In this document: piece after piece, positions 12,554 to 23,914 of the stretch | Position numbering within the stretch: position 1 is the first letter of the stretch | Layout: every line of letters begins with the position of its first letter | Assembly (NCBI RefSeq): GCF_027595985.1 | Contig: NC_073305.1 | Location: 27,758,134 to 27,822,133, forward strand | DNA length: 64,000 nt | Reading direction: 5' to 3' | From: Sorex araneus | Lineage: Eukaryota; Chordata; Mammalia; Eulipotyphla; Soricidae | Position numbers and translations under genes: made by a program | The notes under the pieces: generated by a model | What the model saw: the letters and a program-made list of their open reading frames with translations, nothing else | Told to the model about the DNA's origin: nothing | The model's database searches: none

Positions 12554-13166
12554 TGATATAGTGTCAAAGGGACCCGGGAGTAGCGATCTTCTGCTGCTTC
12601 TCCCAATCTCTGGCAACCCAGCAGTCACACTCATAAGCCACCTCCTGCTGGCGCCAGATAGTCATCCTCATGGGAAACCCTCCAGAACTGATGACCGCTT
12701 CTCCTGGAAGGGAGCATAAATAGGACCCCCATAGCCATACCACTGTACTCCACACCAGGAGGGGCCCCAGAGGGGGGCGGATGAGAGCCCTCCTCGCCAC
12801 AGGGTACCCATCCTGGCAGCTGACCTCCACTACCCCACCGCCACCACGCTCCAGGCCACTTTCCACATGCTCAGGCCGAGCTTCACACATGAGTGAACAT
12901 ATTCTTGGACTGCGTGGCCACTAGCTGAGAGTCTCCCACCTGCCTGGAAGTGCTTGGCAAGCTCCCCGTGGTGTATTTGATAGGCCAAATACAGTAACAA
13001 TAACAGGTCTCATCCCCCTGACCCTGAAAAGAGCCTCCAATCATTGGGAAAAATGAGTAAGGAAAGGCTGCTAAAATCTCAGGACTAGGACAAATGGAGA
13101 GGTTCCTGGCACCCACTCGAGTAAATCAATGAACAATGGGATGACAGTGATACAGTGATATGGTGT
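12554..13166 (+). mobile_element. Composite type B' element, internally deleted, nested in L1
   Basis: A 591 bp insertion (12565-13155) lies between tgatatagtgt and tgatatggtgt, a 10/11 target duplication. The 5' part (12565 to about 12905) is GC-rich, has no tRNA-like head and contains a TATA-like agcataaatag near 12714. From about 12690 it matches the reverse complement of 59290-59576. The 3' part is the type B body (cttggcaagctccccgtgg) plus a longer RTE-derived tail ending atgacagtgatacag. Compared with the copy at 58445-59576 it lacks an internal block of roughly 600 bp. No convincing coding sequence is present. Confidence 0.85.
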
Positions 13167-13768
13167 ATTATGTTTATTGACTTGAGAATGTTAAATCATC
13201 CTTGCTTCCTTGGAATGAATCCTACTTGGTCATAGTTTATGATCTTTTTTGATGGGTTGTTAGATTCTATTTGCTAATATTTTATTGAGGATTTTTGCAA
13301 CTGTGTTTATCTGGGATATTATTCTGTAACTTTCTTTTTTTGTGGTGTCTCTGTCTGCTTGGGTATCAGAGTGATATCTGCTTTAGATAAACTGTTAGAT
13401 CATGTTTCTGTTTCTTCAGTTTCCTGAAAAGCTTGAAAAGGATTGGCAGTTGTTTTTCTTTAAAGGTTTGAAAGAATTCACTAGTGAATCCATCTGGGCC
13501 TGGGCTTTTGGTTTGGGGAAGACTTTTCATTACCATTTCAATTTACTCAATGGTGATATTCTGTTCAAGTCTTCTAAATCATCTTGTTTCAGTGTTGGGA
13601 GGTTATAGGAATCCAGTAATTTATCCATTTATCTCTTCTTTCATGGCCTAAAGATTCTCAAATTAATCTCTGATGATCCTGTGGATTTTTGTAGTTTCTA
13701 TTGTGATGCCCCCTTTTGCATTTCTGATTTGGTTTACTAGGTTTCTCTGTTTCTTTGTGAGGCTTGCT

Positions 13769-14361
13769 TATAGTAATATTTTAAAGTGATTGCACCACAC
13801 AGCTGCCATATTGACTGAAAAAGAAAAATCAGGGTTTTGTTTGACATATGCCAATAATAATCCATCTCTTGGAACTAGGTTTATTACCTCTCCCCCAAAA
13901 TGTTAAGTTTCTGATGACCAGGAACAAAGAATGGCTGTTTGTAGAACTGCTTCTTAGGCTATATTCCTCCAGAAGCTGAGCATGAGAGAGGGTTTCAAGG
14001 AAAAGAAGTTTATTTAGAAAGTGGTCCCAGAATTTGTTGGTAGGAGAGAGAGAAAGAAATAAAACAAAGTGAAAGAATAATATACAATGTGGTGTCTATT
14101 AATGAACAGATTAAAGTTTCAGGAAACTAGGGCTCAGTTCTACTCCAAGCCTCAGTGAGGTAGTACAAAATATACGTCAGAGATGCCCCACCCAAGAGGC
14201 AATGAGACTGGACATATTTATTTGTTCACCCTTTGCCATCCCTCATTGGTCGAGAGCTGATCCAAAATGCAGTAATTTCTCAGAACCTCCAACATGAGCT
14301 AAACATCTCCCTCAAGCAAAGTCCTGTCTGTTAAGATGCTTGGAAGAAGTCATTTCATTAG
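13769..14361 (-). other. Possible old LTR fragment
   Basis: The text includes aagtttatttagaaagtggt, a purine-rich stretch and ccctcattggtcgagagc. This loosely resembles a reversed retroviral LTR with a poly-A signal region. No flanking duplication or internal retroviral genes were seen, so it may be unique sequence. Confidence 0.2.
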
Positions 14362-14520
14362 GCTGGAAAGATAGTTCAAAGCTTAAGGCACTTGTCTAGG
14401 ATATAGCTGTGGCTGTAACCCTGATTTGAATCCCAGAAGTACTACTATTTGCTGAGCACCACCAAGCGTGGCCACTGAGCACAAGAGCCAGATTATCCCC
14501 AAAACACATGAGCAAAAATA
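14362..14520 (+). mobile_element. Older tRNA-headed SINE, plus strand
   Basis: A diverged head (ggctggaaagatagttcaaa) is followed by ttgaatcccagaagtact and a ctgagcaccaccaagcgtgg body with an A-rich end. It resembles an ancestral form of type A. Confidence 0.65.
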
Positions 14521-14584
14521 TTCATTACCTGTGTACTCAGGAATGACAAGTACCTCAGAATATCTACAGGATCTGCTTCAGTTA

Positions 14585-14700
14585 CCATCATTGTCTGTCA
14601 CAGTACTTACAAGATGCTCAATAAATACTTTAAATCAATGAACATTTTATTGAGTGCCTAGTACTTGCCAAGTCTTGGGCAGGGTATTTGCTAATTGATT
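14585..14700. mobile_element. MIR-like fragments
   Basis: agatgctcaataaatacttt reads as the 3' end of a plus-strand MIR. It is followed by attttattgagtgcctagtac, as in a reversed MIR. Two abutting remnants are likely. Confidence 0.5.
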
Positions 14701-16374
14701 TATTCTAAGAGGGATTTTCTTGATACAAATTAAAATAAAACAAAGGGTATTTGTACTTAGATCTTGACAAATTGTGAGATGCACTTTCCTGGTAACTACG
14801 ATTCTCCCCCTTCCTTATTCAATATTGGCATGCAAATTCCTTGTTCCTTTCAAAGACCAGTCAGTCCCAGAACATCCTGTCACCACACAGAGTGCTGTTC
14901 TTAGGAAACAAGCTGTTTAGTTAATGAAATGTTTAGCATTTCAGAGTTCTACTTAAGAGCAGACATTTACTAAATAGTCCATTAGTTTCTTGAAAGAATG
15001 AGTGCATCCTTTTGTTACTCTAGTTTGGTGATTTACTGCCCCGAGTTTTCTGGCATTATAACCATTGTTGTTTTCTTAATAATTATAGTCAGGAAGTGAC
15101 TGTAATGAATGTAGATCTTGCTTCCAACACTAAGGAGTCATTCTTAGGTACTCACTTCAGCATAGGAATATAATCACCTACCCTTTGACACTAGCTTTGC
15201 TCCAAAGTGAGGTCCTCTTATGCATTTGAATTTAATCCGATGCTGACCCCATAATTGTTTAGCTTTCAAGTTCTGTTCCTACTCTCTTCTCTGACTTTAC
15301 TTCCCTTAAACAAATTTTCTATCAGGAACTGCAGTGGGTCCCAATGTCTCTCTAGTTTCTATTCGTCCTCTTTTTTGTTGTGGCATATATGTGATTTGGT
15401 GAGATTAACCACCATATCCAGATCAAGCAACAAGACATGATTAGCTTATATCAGTCACATTTCTGTATTTTCTTAACTGTGATAACAATTCATGGGAGTA
15501 TATGTAATATTAATTTAATATAATGCATCTTCAGGCAGTCTGAGGACAAAAATGACACAACAGAGAAAGAAAGAGAAAGAATGGCAATGAAATAAAAATT
15601 AGAACCAATTCTCTCTTCTGGAAATTGTATATTTTCTTAACATTTTATTTCTAAGCACCAGTAAATCCCCTTTGGTGTTCAAAAAATTAGTGTAGGATTT
15701 TTTTTTTTACTTGTAACCCAAATGTCTTTACTGAAATAATAGCTGTTACTTTCTTTTTGGTCTCTACATTTCACATTTGATCCTGTTTTATGTTTCTCTA
15801 ACTTCCAACTCTGAGTTCCAGTAAACTAATAATCACGGACTGACCAGCCAATATCTTTTCAAAATGCAGTAAGCACATGGTCACAGAAGAAACAAAGCAT
15901 ACAGATTATTAATACCTTCTTAGATATAAGAAATTACTATAAAATGTGATCATTATATCCTTTAATAGTTCCTTTCATTTATGAACTATAAAATTGTTGC
16001 TTTGTTCTAAATATATTTACATGATGTGAGGCAAAATATGCTGGAGATGAGCACAGTTCTAGAACTGGCACATTAATTCTGTCTGCAAACCAAAATTTAT
16101 TTCCACTTCAGGAGTATATTGCCAACAAATTGCATGTAGTGTGGATCATCTTGTGTTGCTCTCTGAAAGATAAGATTTTACACTTCACAAGATTTCACCA
16201 GTGTAGGACTACACCTTTGGTACAACAGTTATTCATCAATAATAGCATATCAGAAAGGGTCTAACTCAGATATGAGTTTATTATGTGTAAGTAATGTTTT
16301 CATCATAAGTGCTAAGAACTGGAATGAGTTATTCAGGGAGTATACTCATTTGCAGATCTGTAAAGATAGAACCA
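14701..16374. other. Unique AT-rich sequence, nothing recognised
   Basis: No repeat, exon or RNA gene could be identified. Several t- and a-rich runs occur, but no target duplications. Confidence 0.4.
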
Positions 16375-16555
16375 ATGGGGCCAGTGAGACAATCCATAGG
16401 TTGTGTAAGGTGTTTGCCTTACACACAGCTAACAGGAGTTCAGTTCCCAGCTCTATGGCTCCCCAAGACCCTGAGGAGTGATCACCAACACAGAACCAGG
16501 AATACGTCTGAACACAACCAGGAGTGCCCCTCAAACCAAAATAAAAATAAAGCAG
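16375..16555 (+). mobile_element. Older tRNA-headed SINE, plus strand
   Basis: The head is diverged (ggggccagtgagacaatcca, gtgtttgccttacacacagc). It is followed by gttcagttcccagc and a shortened body ending aaataaaaataaag. Confidence 0.75.
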
Positions 16556-17621
16556 TGGTTTCTCATTAATTGGCATGGTTTAATAAAGAATTGCGTGAGA
16601 GTAATGAAGAACAGTCTCTAGATATTTGACATCTGATACAGAAAAGCATAAGGTTAGGTTTATCACAAAAGGCTAAAAGGAAATTTCAGAATGAATAACA
16701 GTGTAATCATAAAGCAAATACTGGCCCCATGCAGAAAATATTGTTTTCTAAATGTTTTATCTTTAGTAGTAATTTCATAGAATGTTTTTTATCTTCTTGT
16801 AGTCCAATAAATAGCTGTTCAGTGTACAGGTCAACTGAAGAGTTGTTGTACTACATAGCACATAGATTTTCCTCTTACTTTTGCCATCTCTTGAACGCTG
16901 ACTTGGTATAACATGCATGGGCAGAGGGTATTTATAGTTTGGTCAATGATCTTGGAACTCAATTTAAAAACAACAGTTATGTATAATGAGTTACCCCAGT
17001 CTGTTAATTATACTTTCTAACTTTAATTTAGAACTCAGTGCATTTTCTTCTTTTCTGAAGCCACCGAGTTATTCAAAAATCTTATTTCTTCTATTGCTTC
17101 AATGGTGTCCTAATTTATTTTCTCACCCTCTAGTCTTAATCATCTCCATAAAGTTGTCATATAAATCTTCTACATCTACTTCCAACTTAAATATCACTGT
17201 TATTCCCACAGAATATATGTGCTCTATATCTCAACTCCTTACAGCAAAATAAAAGTATCTTTATGACCTGGATTCAGCCAACCTTTGCAATGATCTCTCA
17301 TTTCTCCTGTATGCACGTGAGGTTCTCAAATTGTAACACATTATTACCATGCTCTCATCTTCTCTATACTTTGTTTTGTTCTAGCTTGAACCGACACAGA
17401 AATGCTTTATTCTTCCTTGTAAGCCTTCTCATATATCCAGACTCAACCTGGTTACCCCCTGCCCTCTGACCCCCTCAGGACTGAGTAAGCTGCCCCCTGA
17501 ATTCCCACAGTACTTATACTGATTACCTTCTCCTGAAGATCTAGAACTGTCTTTTGTTTTTCCTCTTTCTATCATACTTCTTAATGACTGGCAGGATCTG
17601 ATGAAAGCTTTGTGAGGTGGG
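16556..17621. other. Unique sequence, nothing recognised
   Basis: AT-rich and without recognisable repeats. The open frames in it are short and have no splice context that would support an exon. Confidence 0.4.
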
Positions 17622-17800
17622 AGCTGGAGTGATAGTACAGCAGGTAAGGTGTTTGCCTTGCATGCCACTGATGTGGGTTCAGTTCCCATCCCCAGCAACC
17701 CATATGGTCCCCTCAGCATTGCCAAGAGAAATTCCTGAGTGCAGAGCCAGGAGTAACTCCTGAGCATTGCCAGATGTGACCTAAAAAGAAAAAAAAGAAA
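17622..17800 (+). mobile_element. Type A SINE, plus strand
   Basis: Complete copy: gagctggagtgatagtacag head, ggttcagttcccatccccag, gagccaggagtaactcctga and a (aaag)-type A-rich tail. Confidence 0.92.
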
Positions 17801-18257
17801 GAAAGGTTTGTTAGGTGTGAATCGTCTTATGAATGAGGTAGACAATATATGCTTTATTTTCTTTCATAGGAAAGAATAAATGAATAGAGTCAAGCTCATC
17901 GTACACTCCTAAGAGGTTGTGACTGTAATTGAGCAAAAGTGCTCAACCTTGTAGGATGATCATGGTTGACCTTGTTTTGAATTGTTAATCAAAATTCAGA
18001 CTTCTGACTTCCATTATTATACACAAATCACAATGTCATGGAGTTCCCCCTTTCAAGCGTATTGAGAAAAGACCAATTCCTAGTACATGTCTAATATACA
18101 AAGGCCGGTTACCTGGTGTGGTACAAATTACTGTAATTACTGTATACCAGGAAATTGGGGACTTACAGGTCAGGACTATAAGTTCAGGAAAAATTATTCT
18201 TTATGGATCCTTAACTATTCCCAAACTACAGTACCATATATTGAATGTAAAGGGGTT

Positions 18258-18440
18258 ATTTTTTTTTGTAGTGGTGGGAGCACACCCAGCAGTACTCAGG
18301 TTTTACTGGCTCTGCACTCAGGAATTACTCAGGAATTACTCCAGATGTTACTAGGGGGACCATATGGGATGATGGTGTTCAAACCCAGGTAAGCCACATG
18401 AAAGACAAATGCCCTATCACTGCACTATTGCTTTGGTCCC
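18258..18440 (-). mobile_element. Type A SINE, minus strand
   Basis: A T run, cacacccagcagtactcagg, a short internal duplication of aggaattactc, then ccatatgggatgatgg and a reversed head with part of it lost (ctattgctttggtcc). Confidence 0.85.
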
Positions 18441-18564
18441 TGAGTGTAGAGGTTTTAAGGAATCTTTAAAATGTTGAATTTATGACTCAAAGGGAATTTA
18501 TTAATATATAATATCTCTAAATATAAGTACCTTATATAATTTTATAGTTTTATCCTATTAATAA

Positions 18565-18740
18565 TCCAAAAGAATAGGAACTATTATTATCCCCACTTTA
18601 CAGATAAGGAACTTGAGCTTCACAGTAATTATTTAGGCAACTTTCTAAAATCACACATTTACTGATGGTGGGGTTAGGATCAGAAATTGTATTTGTCAGA
18701 CATCAGGCTTGTATTCTTAATCACCTCTTTGGAGCTAAGC
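18565..18740 (-). mobile_element. MIR SINE, minus strand
   Basis: Clear reversed MIR text: ttattatccccactttacag, ataaggaacttgagcttcac, aatcacacatttactgatgg, ending gtattcttaatcacctct. Confidence 0.8.
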
Positions 18741-19189
18741 TATGAGGCAAGCAACATGTGCACATTTTCAGTTCTTTTTATTGATACTGTGTCAACAAAA
18801 GCATATGAAGTTTTAACTATATAAACAAGCTTCCAAGATGTGAAGCATCAAATATTTAAAACTAAGAATTTGAAATATAAGTACATAGAGAAAATATAAT
18901 TCTTTTTTCCCATGCAAAGCAGGAATTATTATTCACAATATGATTATTAAAAAACATCAGAAAGAGAGGTGGCCGGAGGTGTTCAAGATCACAGAGAGCC
19001 TGAGGCAGGTTTTGAAGAAGAGATGGTGGATACAGGTAGGTCTCTTATTTAAGCATGTCATCGAAAGACACAAAGCAGCAATAAACTTACTGCCGGAACT
19101 GCTACTTATTACTCACTGGAATACACAGTTGAAACTGTTTTCTGACAAAGTCAATAACTGTGGGATTGCTAAATAACCTATAATAGCAT
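18741..19189. other. Unique sequence, nothing recognised
   Basis: A 78-codon open frame at 18940-19176 has no recognisable domain and no flanking exon signals. Confidence 0.35.
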
Positions 19190-20044
19190 ATAGCTACATA
19201 CCTATTGTGATAACTACTAACAAAAATACCAGAAAATACCAAAGTGGCTTGTTGAGAAAATGGAGAAATTAGAACCCTTATATCCTAGTGTGAATATAAA
19301 ATGATATAGCCGCTATGAAAATCAATATAACGATTCTTCAAAAAGTTAAAGGAGAACTACTACAAAAATCTAGCAACTCACTTCTGGGTATAAAAAAAAG
19401 ATAACAGGGACTCCAAGATGTATATCTATATTCCTTGTGGTTGACTGGATAAACAATGTGGTATATGGATAAAATGAAATACTATACAGCTTTTAAAATG
19501 AAAGGAAATTCAGTACATGCTAAAATATGGTTGATATATGTTCACTATCACTATCATCCCGTTGATCATCGATTTGCTCAAGTGGGCCCAGTAATGTCTC
19601 CATTTGTCCTCGCCCTGAGATTCTAGCAGCCTCTCTTTACTCATCCTTCTCAACGGTGCTGGATTAGAGGCTCTTTTAGAGTCAGGAGAATGAGACCAAT
19701 CATTGTTACTGTATTTGGCATATGAATACTATGAATACACCACGGGGAGCTTGCCAGGCTCTATGTTAACTGAAATAAACCAATCACCTAAGGAAAAATA
19801 CTGCAGGGTCACTTATATGAGTTATCTTGAATAGGTAATTCATCAGCAGCAGACTAATAGATACCAGGGACTGGGTTTGAGATGAATGAGGAGTTTTTCA
19901 ATGAGTACTGGGTTTTGCAACTGATAGTAGTTCTGGAGATTGATACTGTTGATGGGTGCATTAAATGGTGAATGTATTTGGTGTTATTAAACTGCCCACA
20001 TCAATATGATTCACATGGTTAGTGTAATGTATATTTTGCCAGAA
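19190..20044 (+). mobile_element. L1 3' end, plus strand, interrupted
   Basis: It has the plus-strand L1 terminal region: aaaagttaaaggagaactac, ctgggtataaaaaaaag, tggataaacaatgtggtata, then after an insertion, tactgcagggtcacttatat and a UTR ending near aaatcaaagtaatttt. No intact frame remains. Confidence 0.7.
19537..19771 (-). mobile_element. Type B' element, 5'-truncated, nested in L1
   Basis: The insertion at 19547-19761 lies between tatgttcact and tatgttaact, a 9/10 target duplication. On the minus strand it ends with the RTE-like tail (ggacaaatggagacattact) and the atagtgatagtga repeat. It lacks a tRNA-like head. Confidence 0.85.
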
Positions 20045-20250
20045 ATCAAAGTAATTTTATTTTTTAACCATTGTTATTGAGGTACTGAAATTTACAGTAT
20101 TATTAATTATACTTTTCCTGTATACATCGTTGAATACCAATCCCATCATGAGATTACTCACTTCCCTCCACTAGAATCCCAAGGGCCATCATAAACTCTA
20201 GACAAAATCTCCAGTTTCAATGACTTTGACCATTTGATGTTCCCATACAA
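20045..20250 (-). mobile_element. L1 3' UTR, minus strand
   Basis: Reversed L1 3' end: aaccattgttattgaggtac, cgttgaataccaatcccatc, cttccctccactagaatccc. It may belong to the same element as the ORF1-like block at 20390-20800. Confidence 0.6.
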
Positions 20251-20254
20251 TGTT

Positions 20255-20370
20255 TCTTTTTTTTCTTTTCTTTTAGGTGGTAAAGGTGTGTACACCCAGT
20301 AGTGTTCAGGACTTCCTCCTGACTAAGTGCTCAGGGAGCACTCCTGGAGGGGCTGAGGGAACATAAGGGG
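20255..20370 (-). mobile_element. SINE fragment, minus strand
   Basis: A T-rich start, tgtacacccagtagtgttca, tgctcagggagcactcctgg. The head end is missing. Confidence 0.65.
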
Positions 20371-20389
20371 TGCTGTTAATTTATTTTAA

Positions 20390-20800
20390 GAATTTTCCAC
20401 CCACTCCTACCCCCATATTTTGTTTTCTAGAGGTTTCTAGCCTCTTATCTGGAGATCCTCAGTCTTTACTTTAGCTGCTGTTATTCTGCTGCTTAGACCT
20501 TCTACTGACTTTTTTCATTTCACCTGCCATATTCTTCAATTCTGGCATTTCTGATTGCAGCTTTCACATTTCAGCTCTCATAATCTCCAATGCTTTGCTG
20601 ATTAACTGTGCCATTGTTTCTTTGAGCTTATTAAACATCTTCAACATGGTGTCATTAATGTCATTCTCTGAGGATTTACAGAGCTGGTTGGTGCTGGTTA
20701 ATCCTTCTGTGTTACTGTTTTTGCTCATTAAAATCCATGGACTTCTACTTCAACTTGCTTTCCCCATTGTGTTTGCAGTGCTCCTATTGTACTGAAGGTG
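20390..20800 (-). pseudogene. L1 ORF1-like coiled-coil remnant, minus strand
   Basis: Minus-strand translation gives lysine/glutamate/leucine-rich text typical of the L1 ORF1p coiled coil, for example DTMLKMFNKLKETMAQ, LISKALEIMRAEM and MPELKNMAGEMKKV, broken by stops. ORF1p is the RNA-binding chaperone of L1. The sequence upstream on the minus strand (to about 21130) may be 5' UTR. No ORF2 lies between this block and the L1 3' UTR at 20045-20250, only a SINE. Confidence 0.6.
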
Positions 20801-22712
20801 ATTCTTCATAGTTAGTGCACCAGAGGTCTCTGAGAGAATAGGTTGGGAGTTGCATGTTTTCTTCCCTGCCTGTCTCCACCCAGTGAGAGAAAGTTTAACT
20901 GTGAGCATTGTGAAATTTGATGAGCAGTGATGTCACACAGCCTCACCCAGGAGCCATGGAGCTGGACCCACTGGTATGGCAGAGGTCAGGCGTGGAGGCT
21001 GCTGGGACCTAACCAAAAATAAAGAGACTTCAGCTCTGGTTCTAAAAGACCCCTGAGGTATCAGCTGAGGTCTCATATGAAAGGGTGGAGGAACAAGCAG
21101 AGTTTCCAAAAACAATTTCAAAATGGGTATCAAGGTGGTCCAGGAATATGAATCCGGTCTCCTACCACTAACCTTGTAAACCTGGGGCCAAGAGTTAAAT
21201 TCCTGACATTACCCTAGATGGAAAATGCAATTTTGGCAGCTCTGATGTTTGTGATCTTTGGTGCCACAATAATGTATACTCTCTAGTACACCACGACTGA
21301 GTGTGTGTGACTCCTGGTTGGTGATTGCAATGATAACAATAAAATAAAGAGGAGAAAAAAAGGAATCAAAAAGTCATCTGGGTGTAGCACTCGGGTACAG
21401 TCAGGAAACTTAATACCGCTATAGTCTTTCAGATAAAAGGTACTTTTATAGACTTGATCATTGTATGGGTGCCAGAGGAGAATAGGCCCACCAGCAATAT
21501 GCAAGTGTTGGCCTTGCTTCACTAGAGAATGATGTATAGAGAGGAGGGTCTGTTACCTAATTCTCAAATACAGGACCATCCAATGCAGTGGTTGGAGCCA
21601 TATGGGGTGTTGCTGCCCAATAGGACAGCTACGTGTGTCTGACAGAAGATAAATCATGCAGTTGAGGCACAGAAGGAAGAAAGAGCCCAGATTTGTCCAT
21701 TTTTGTATTCACTCTCTTATTTTTCTATCAATGCTCTTATTACTTCAACTATCCAGAAATCAGTTAGTAAAGAAATCCCAGAAATGCTACTTTCTTATGA
21801 CACAGAGACAAACTGGAGACACAATAAACACAGTGAGGAATGGGCCTGAGAGCAACCTGGAAAAGCATCAGAACTAGGGGCCATGTAACATTTTTTTCCT
21901 ACCATATAGAAAAGCTCAAATTTCTGCAATTTAAAAACAAATATTTCTACATTGATTTTTAGGCCTTTAAAAATTCAGTGATACTGGCTAAATTCAGTTA
22001 AAGTTACTTACCTTCTACTGGTTGTACACATTAAAAAAATCCATGGGAAGGGGTCAGGAGATGATTTAGTGGCAAACACGCCTACTTTGCAAACCTGAGG
22101 TCAGGAGTATGACTGCTGTGACCAGCACATGAACAAGCACATGAACAAGCAATTCAAAGCATGTAGACCCCAGGTAAGCATTTCAATGTGTATCACAACC
22201 AGATATAACAGTACCATGACCAAGTGCATGTGCCACCCCAGGTAATCACAAGAACAAATCAACAGAGAAGGGGAATGGAAAAAAATCTATCAAAAATATA
22301 TTTGAATTGAAGTCTAGCTATGGGCATCACTCAAAGAGACTGTCCCTTTGTAGAGTAACTTAGGGTCATTCTGAGCTAAATGGCACACTCTAGTTTTGAT
22401 TTTGGCTCATATTGTGTAAATGGCCTGCTATGCCTTTAAACTGGCATCCAAGTTTGCTTTCTCCTTCCCATTTCACATACCTCTATTTAGGATAGTGTTC
22501 CTTTTCTTTGCAACTCCAATAACCTGAATTTGCTTAAAACAGTACAGCTTTTTGTTGATTTGTTTATAGAAGCCTTAAAATTATTGAGAACAAGGATGGT
22601 ATGCCTGGGTATCTATGCATGCATGTATGTGAATATATGTATATTTTCATGCATGTTATATGTATGTGCATACTGCTAACAACTGATTCTAAGTGGATGC
22701 TGAACGAACTGC
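20801..22712. other. Mostly unique sequence with older SINE candidates
   Basis: Two stretches (about 21140-21215 and 22045-22265) share cttgtaaacctggggccaag- and ctttgcaaacctgaggtcag-like text with each other and with 25690. This suggests an old SINE family with a different tRNA head. No gene was recognised. A 25 bp stretch near 22115-22155 (agcacatgaacaagc) is tandemly repeated. Confidence 0.35.
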
Positions 22713-22882
22713 ATAGCATCACTGTATCACTGTTGTTCTGTTGCTCATTGATTTGCTTGAGCAGGCGCCAGTAACATCTCATTCATCCCTGTCGCATTCA
22801 GGCTCAAAGGAATGAGACCCATTATTGTTACTGTTTTTGGCATATCAAATAAGCCATTGCTAGCTTGCCAGGTTCTGCCATG
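22713..22882 (-). mobile_element. Type B' element, 5'-truncated, minus strand
   Basis: The plus strand starts with the reversed terminal repeat atcactgtatcactg, then ttgcttgagcaggcgccagt, atccctgtcgcattc and actgtttttggcatatc. The tail includes the longer RTE match (gcgacagggatgaatg on the minus strand). No head is present. Confidence 0.85.
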
Positions 22883-23650
22883 CAAGACTCTCCATAGTAG
22901 GTGCTCAAAAAAACCTGTAATAGTAAATGAATGAATAAACTATCCAGGGAAGTAAGTAATTTGAGTAATAATACAGGGAGGTAGAAATTAAAATTTGGAC
23001 TAGTTATGAGCTGGTCAAGGTGGGTGATTAGGAAAACTGTGCTAACAATGGAAATTGTGAATAATAAGGTCAGAAAAAAATAATAACATCACAAAAAGTT
23101 TTGCAAAGAGAATTTTTGAGAAATTCTAATAGAAAAACAGAATATTGGAAGAAGTTTTGGGAGAGAGGGCAGTGTTGGGAAATCAAGATTGGAAGCCAAG
23201 GAGGCTTTATAGAAAAATCACGAAGTTTTTTTTTTTAAGTTGGAATTTGTCTTCCACTTCTCCAACAAGAGTTGGGCTGTATCTGACCTCTGAACTTGGG
23301 TGGACCTCTGTTTTTGTCTCAACTAGTAGATATAGCAGAAATAAATGCTACTGTGTAATTTAATCATAGTAATTCTTTATATTTCTGCTTTCTTTGATTA
23401 CATTCTTTGATCCTGGGACCGGACACCAGACTGTGAAGGGGCCAATGAGTATATGGTGAAAACCATGGAGAGAACTGAGGCACTTGGTCTATAGTTCATG
23501 AGATTCCAGCCAATGGCTTTACCAACTTTCAGCCCTGCTTGAGTTGCCCCAGGTGATTCTGTATGGAGTGGAGATAGGCCATATTCACTTTTCTGGTTGT
23601 ATTGTAATGTGTGAGAAACATAAAGTTCTATTACCATTTGATGGTATTGT
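22883..23650. other. Unique sequence, nothing recognised
   Basis: Short open frames only. No repeat family was identified. Confidence 0.4.
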
Positions 23651-23914
23651 GTTTTATTACATAGTACTGTAGCATAGTTCATCGATTTGCTTGAGCAGGC
23701 ACCAGTAACGTCTCCATTGTGAGACATGTTGTTACTGTTTTTGGCATATCGCGTTCATCAAGAGTAGCTTGCCAGGCTCTTCCGTGTGAGCAGGATACTC
23801 TTCGTAGCTTGCTGGGCTCTCCGAGAGGAATGGAGGAATAGAACCTGGGCTGGCCACGTGCAAGGCAAACGCCCTACCTGCTGTGCTATTGCTCCAGTCC
23901 AGTTTTATTACATA
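23651..23914 (-). mobile_element. Full-length type B SINE with 13 bp target duplication, minus strand
   Basis: The element at 23664-23901 lies between two perfect copies of gttttattacata. On the minus strand it has head (ggagcaatagcacagc), body (agagcctggcaagctac) and RTE-like tail (tggagacgttactggtgcc). It is one of the clearest head-plus-RTE-tail chimeras in the window. Confidence 0.93.

Larger units (their letters stand above)
9760..13768 (-). mobile_element. L1 LINE, 3' half, minus strand, with three nested insertions
   Basis: Read on the minus strand, it starts near 13768 at the beginning of the ORF2 reverse transcriptase domain (readable as NQIRNAKGGITIE and, at about 13500, [18 protein letters not shown]). 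It runs through the ORF2 C-terminal region near 10520-10820 and ends in the 3' UTR at about 9780-9960. Several stops and shifts make it inactive. The sequence is continuous except for three later insertions at 11563-11738, 12162-12364 and 12565-13155, each with its own target duplication. The 5' end, with ORF1 and the endonuclease, is absent, as is usual for L1 copies. Confidence 0.88.

Noticed and set aside
12564..12890. 108-codon minus-strand frame in the composite element
   Set aside because: It reads antisense to the direction of the retroelement and is not preserved in the second copy at 59290-59576.
13769..14361. Endogenous retrovirus
   Set aside because: Only a vague LTR-like texture; no gag, pol or env coding text and no paired LTR were found.
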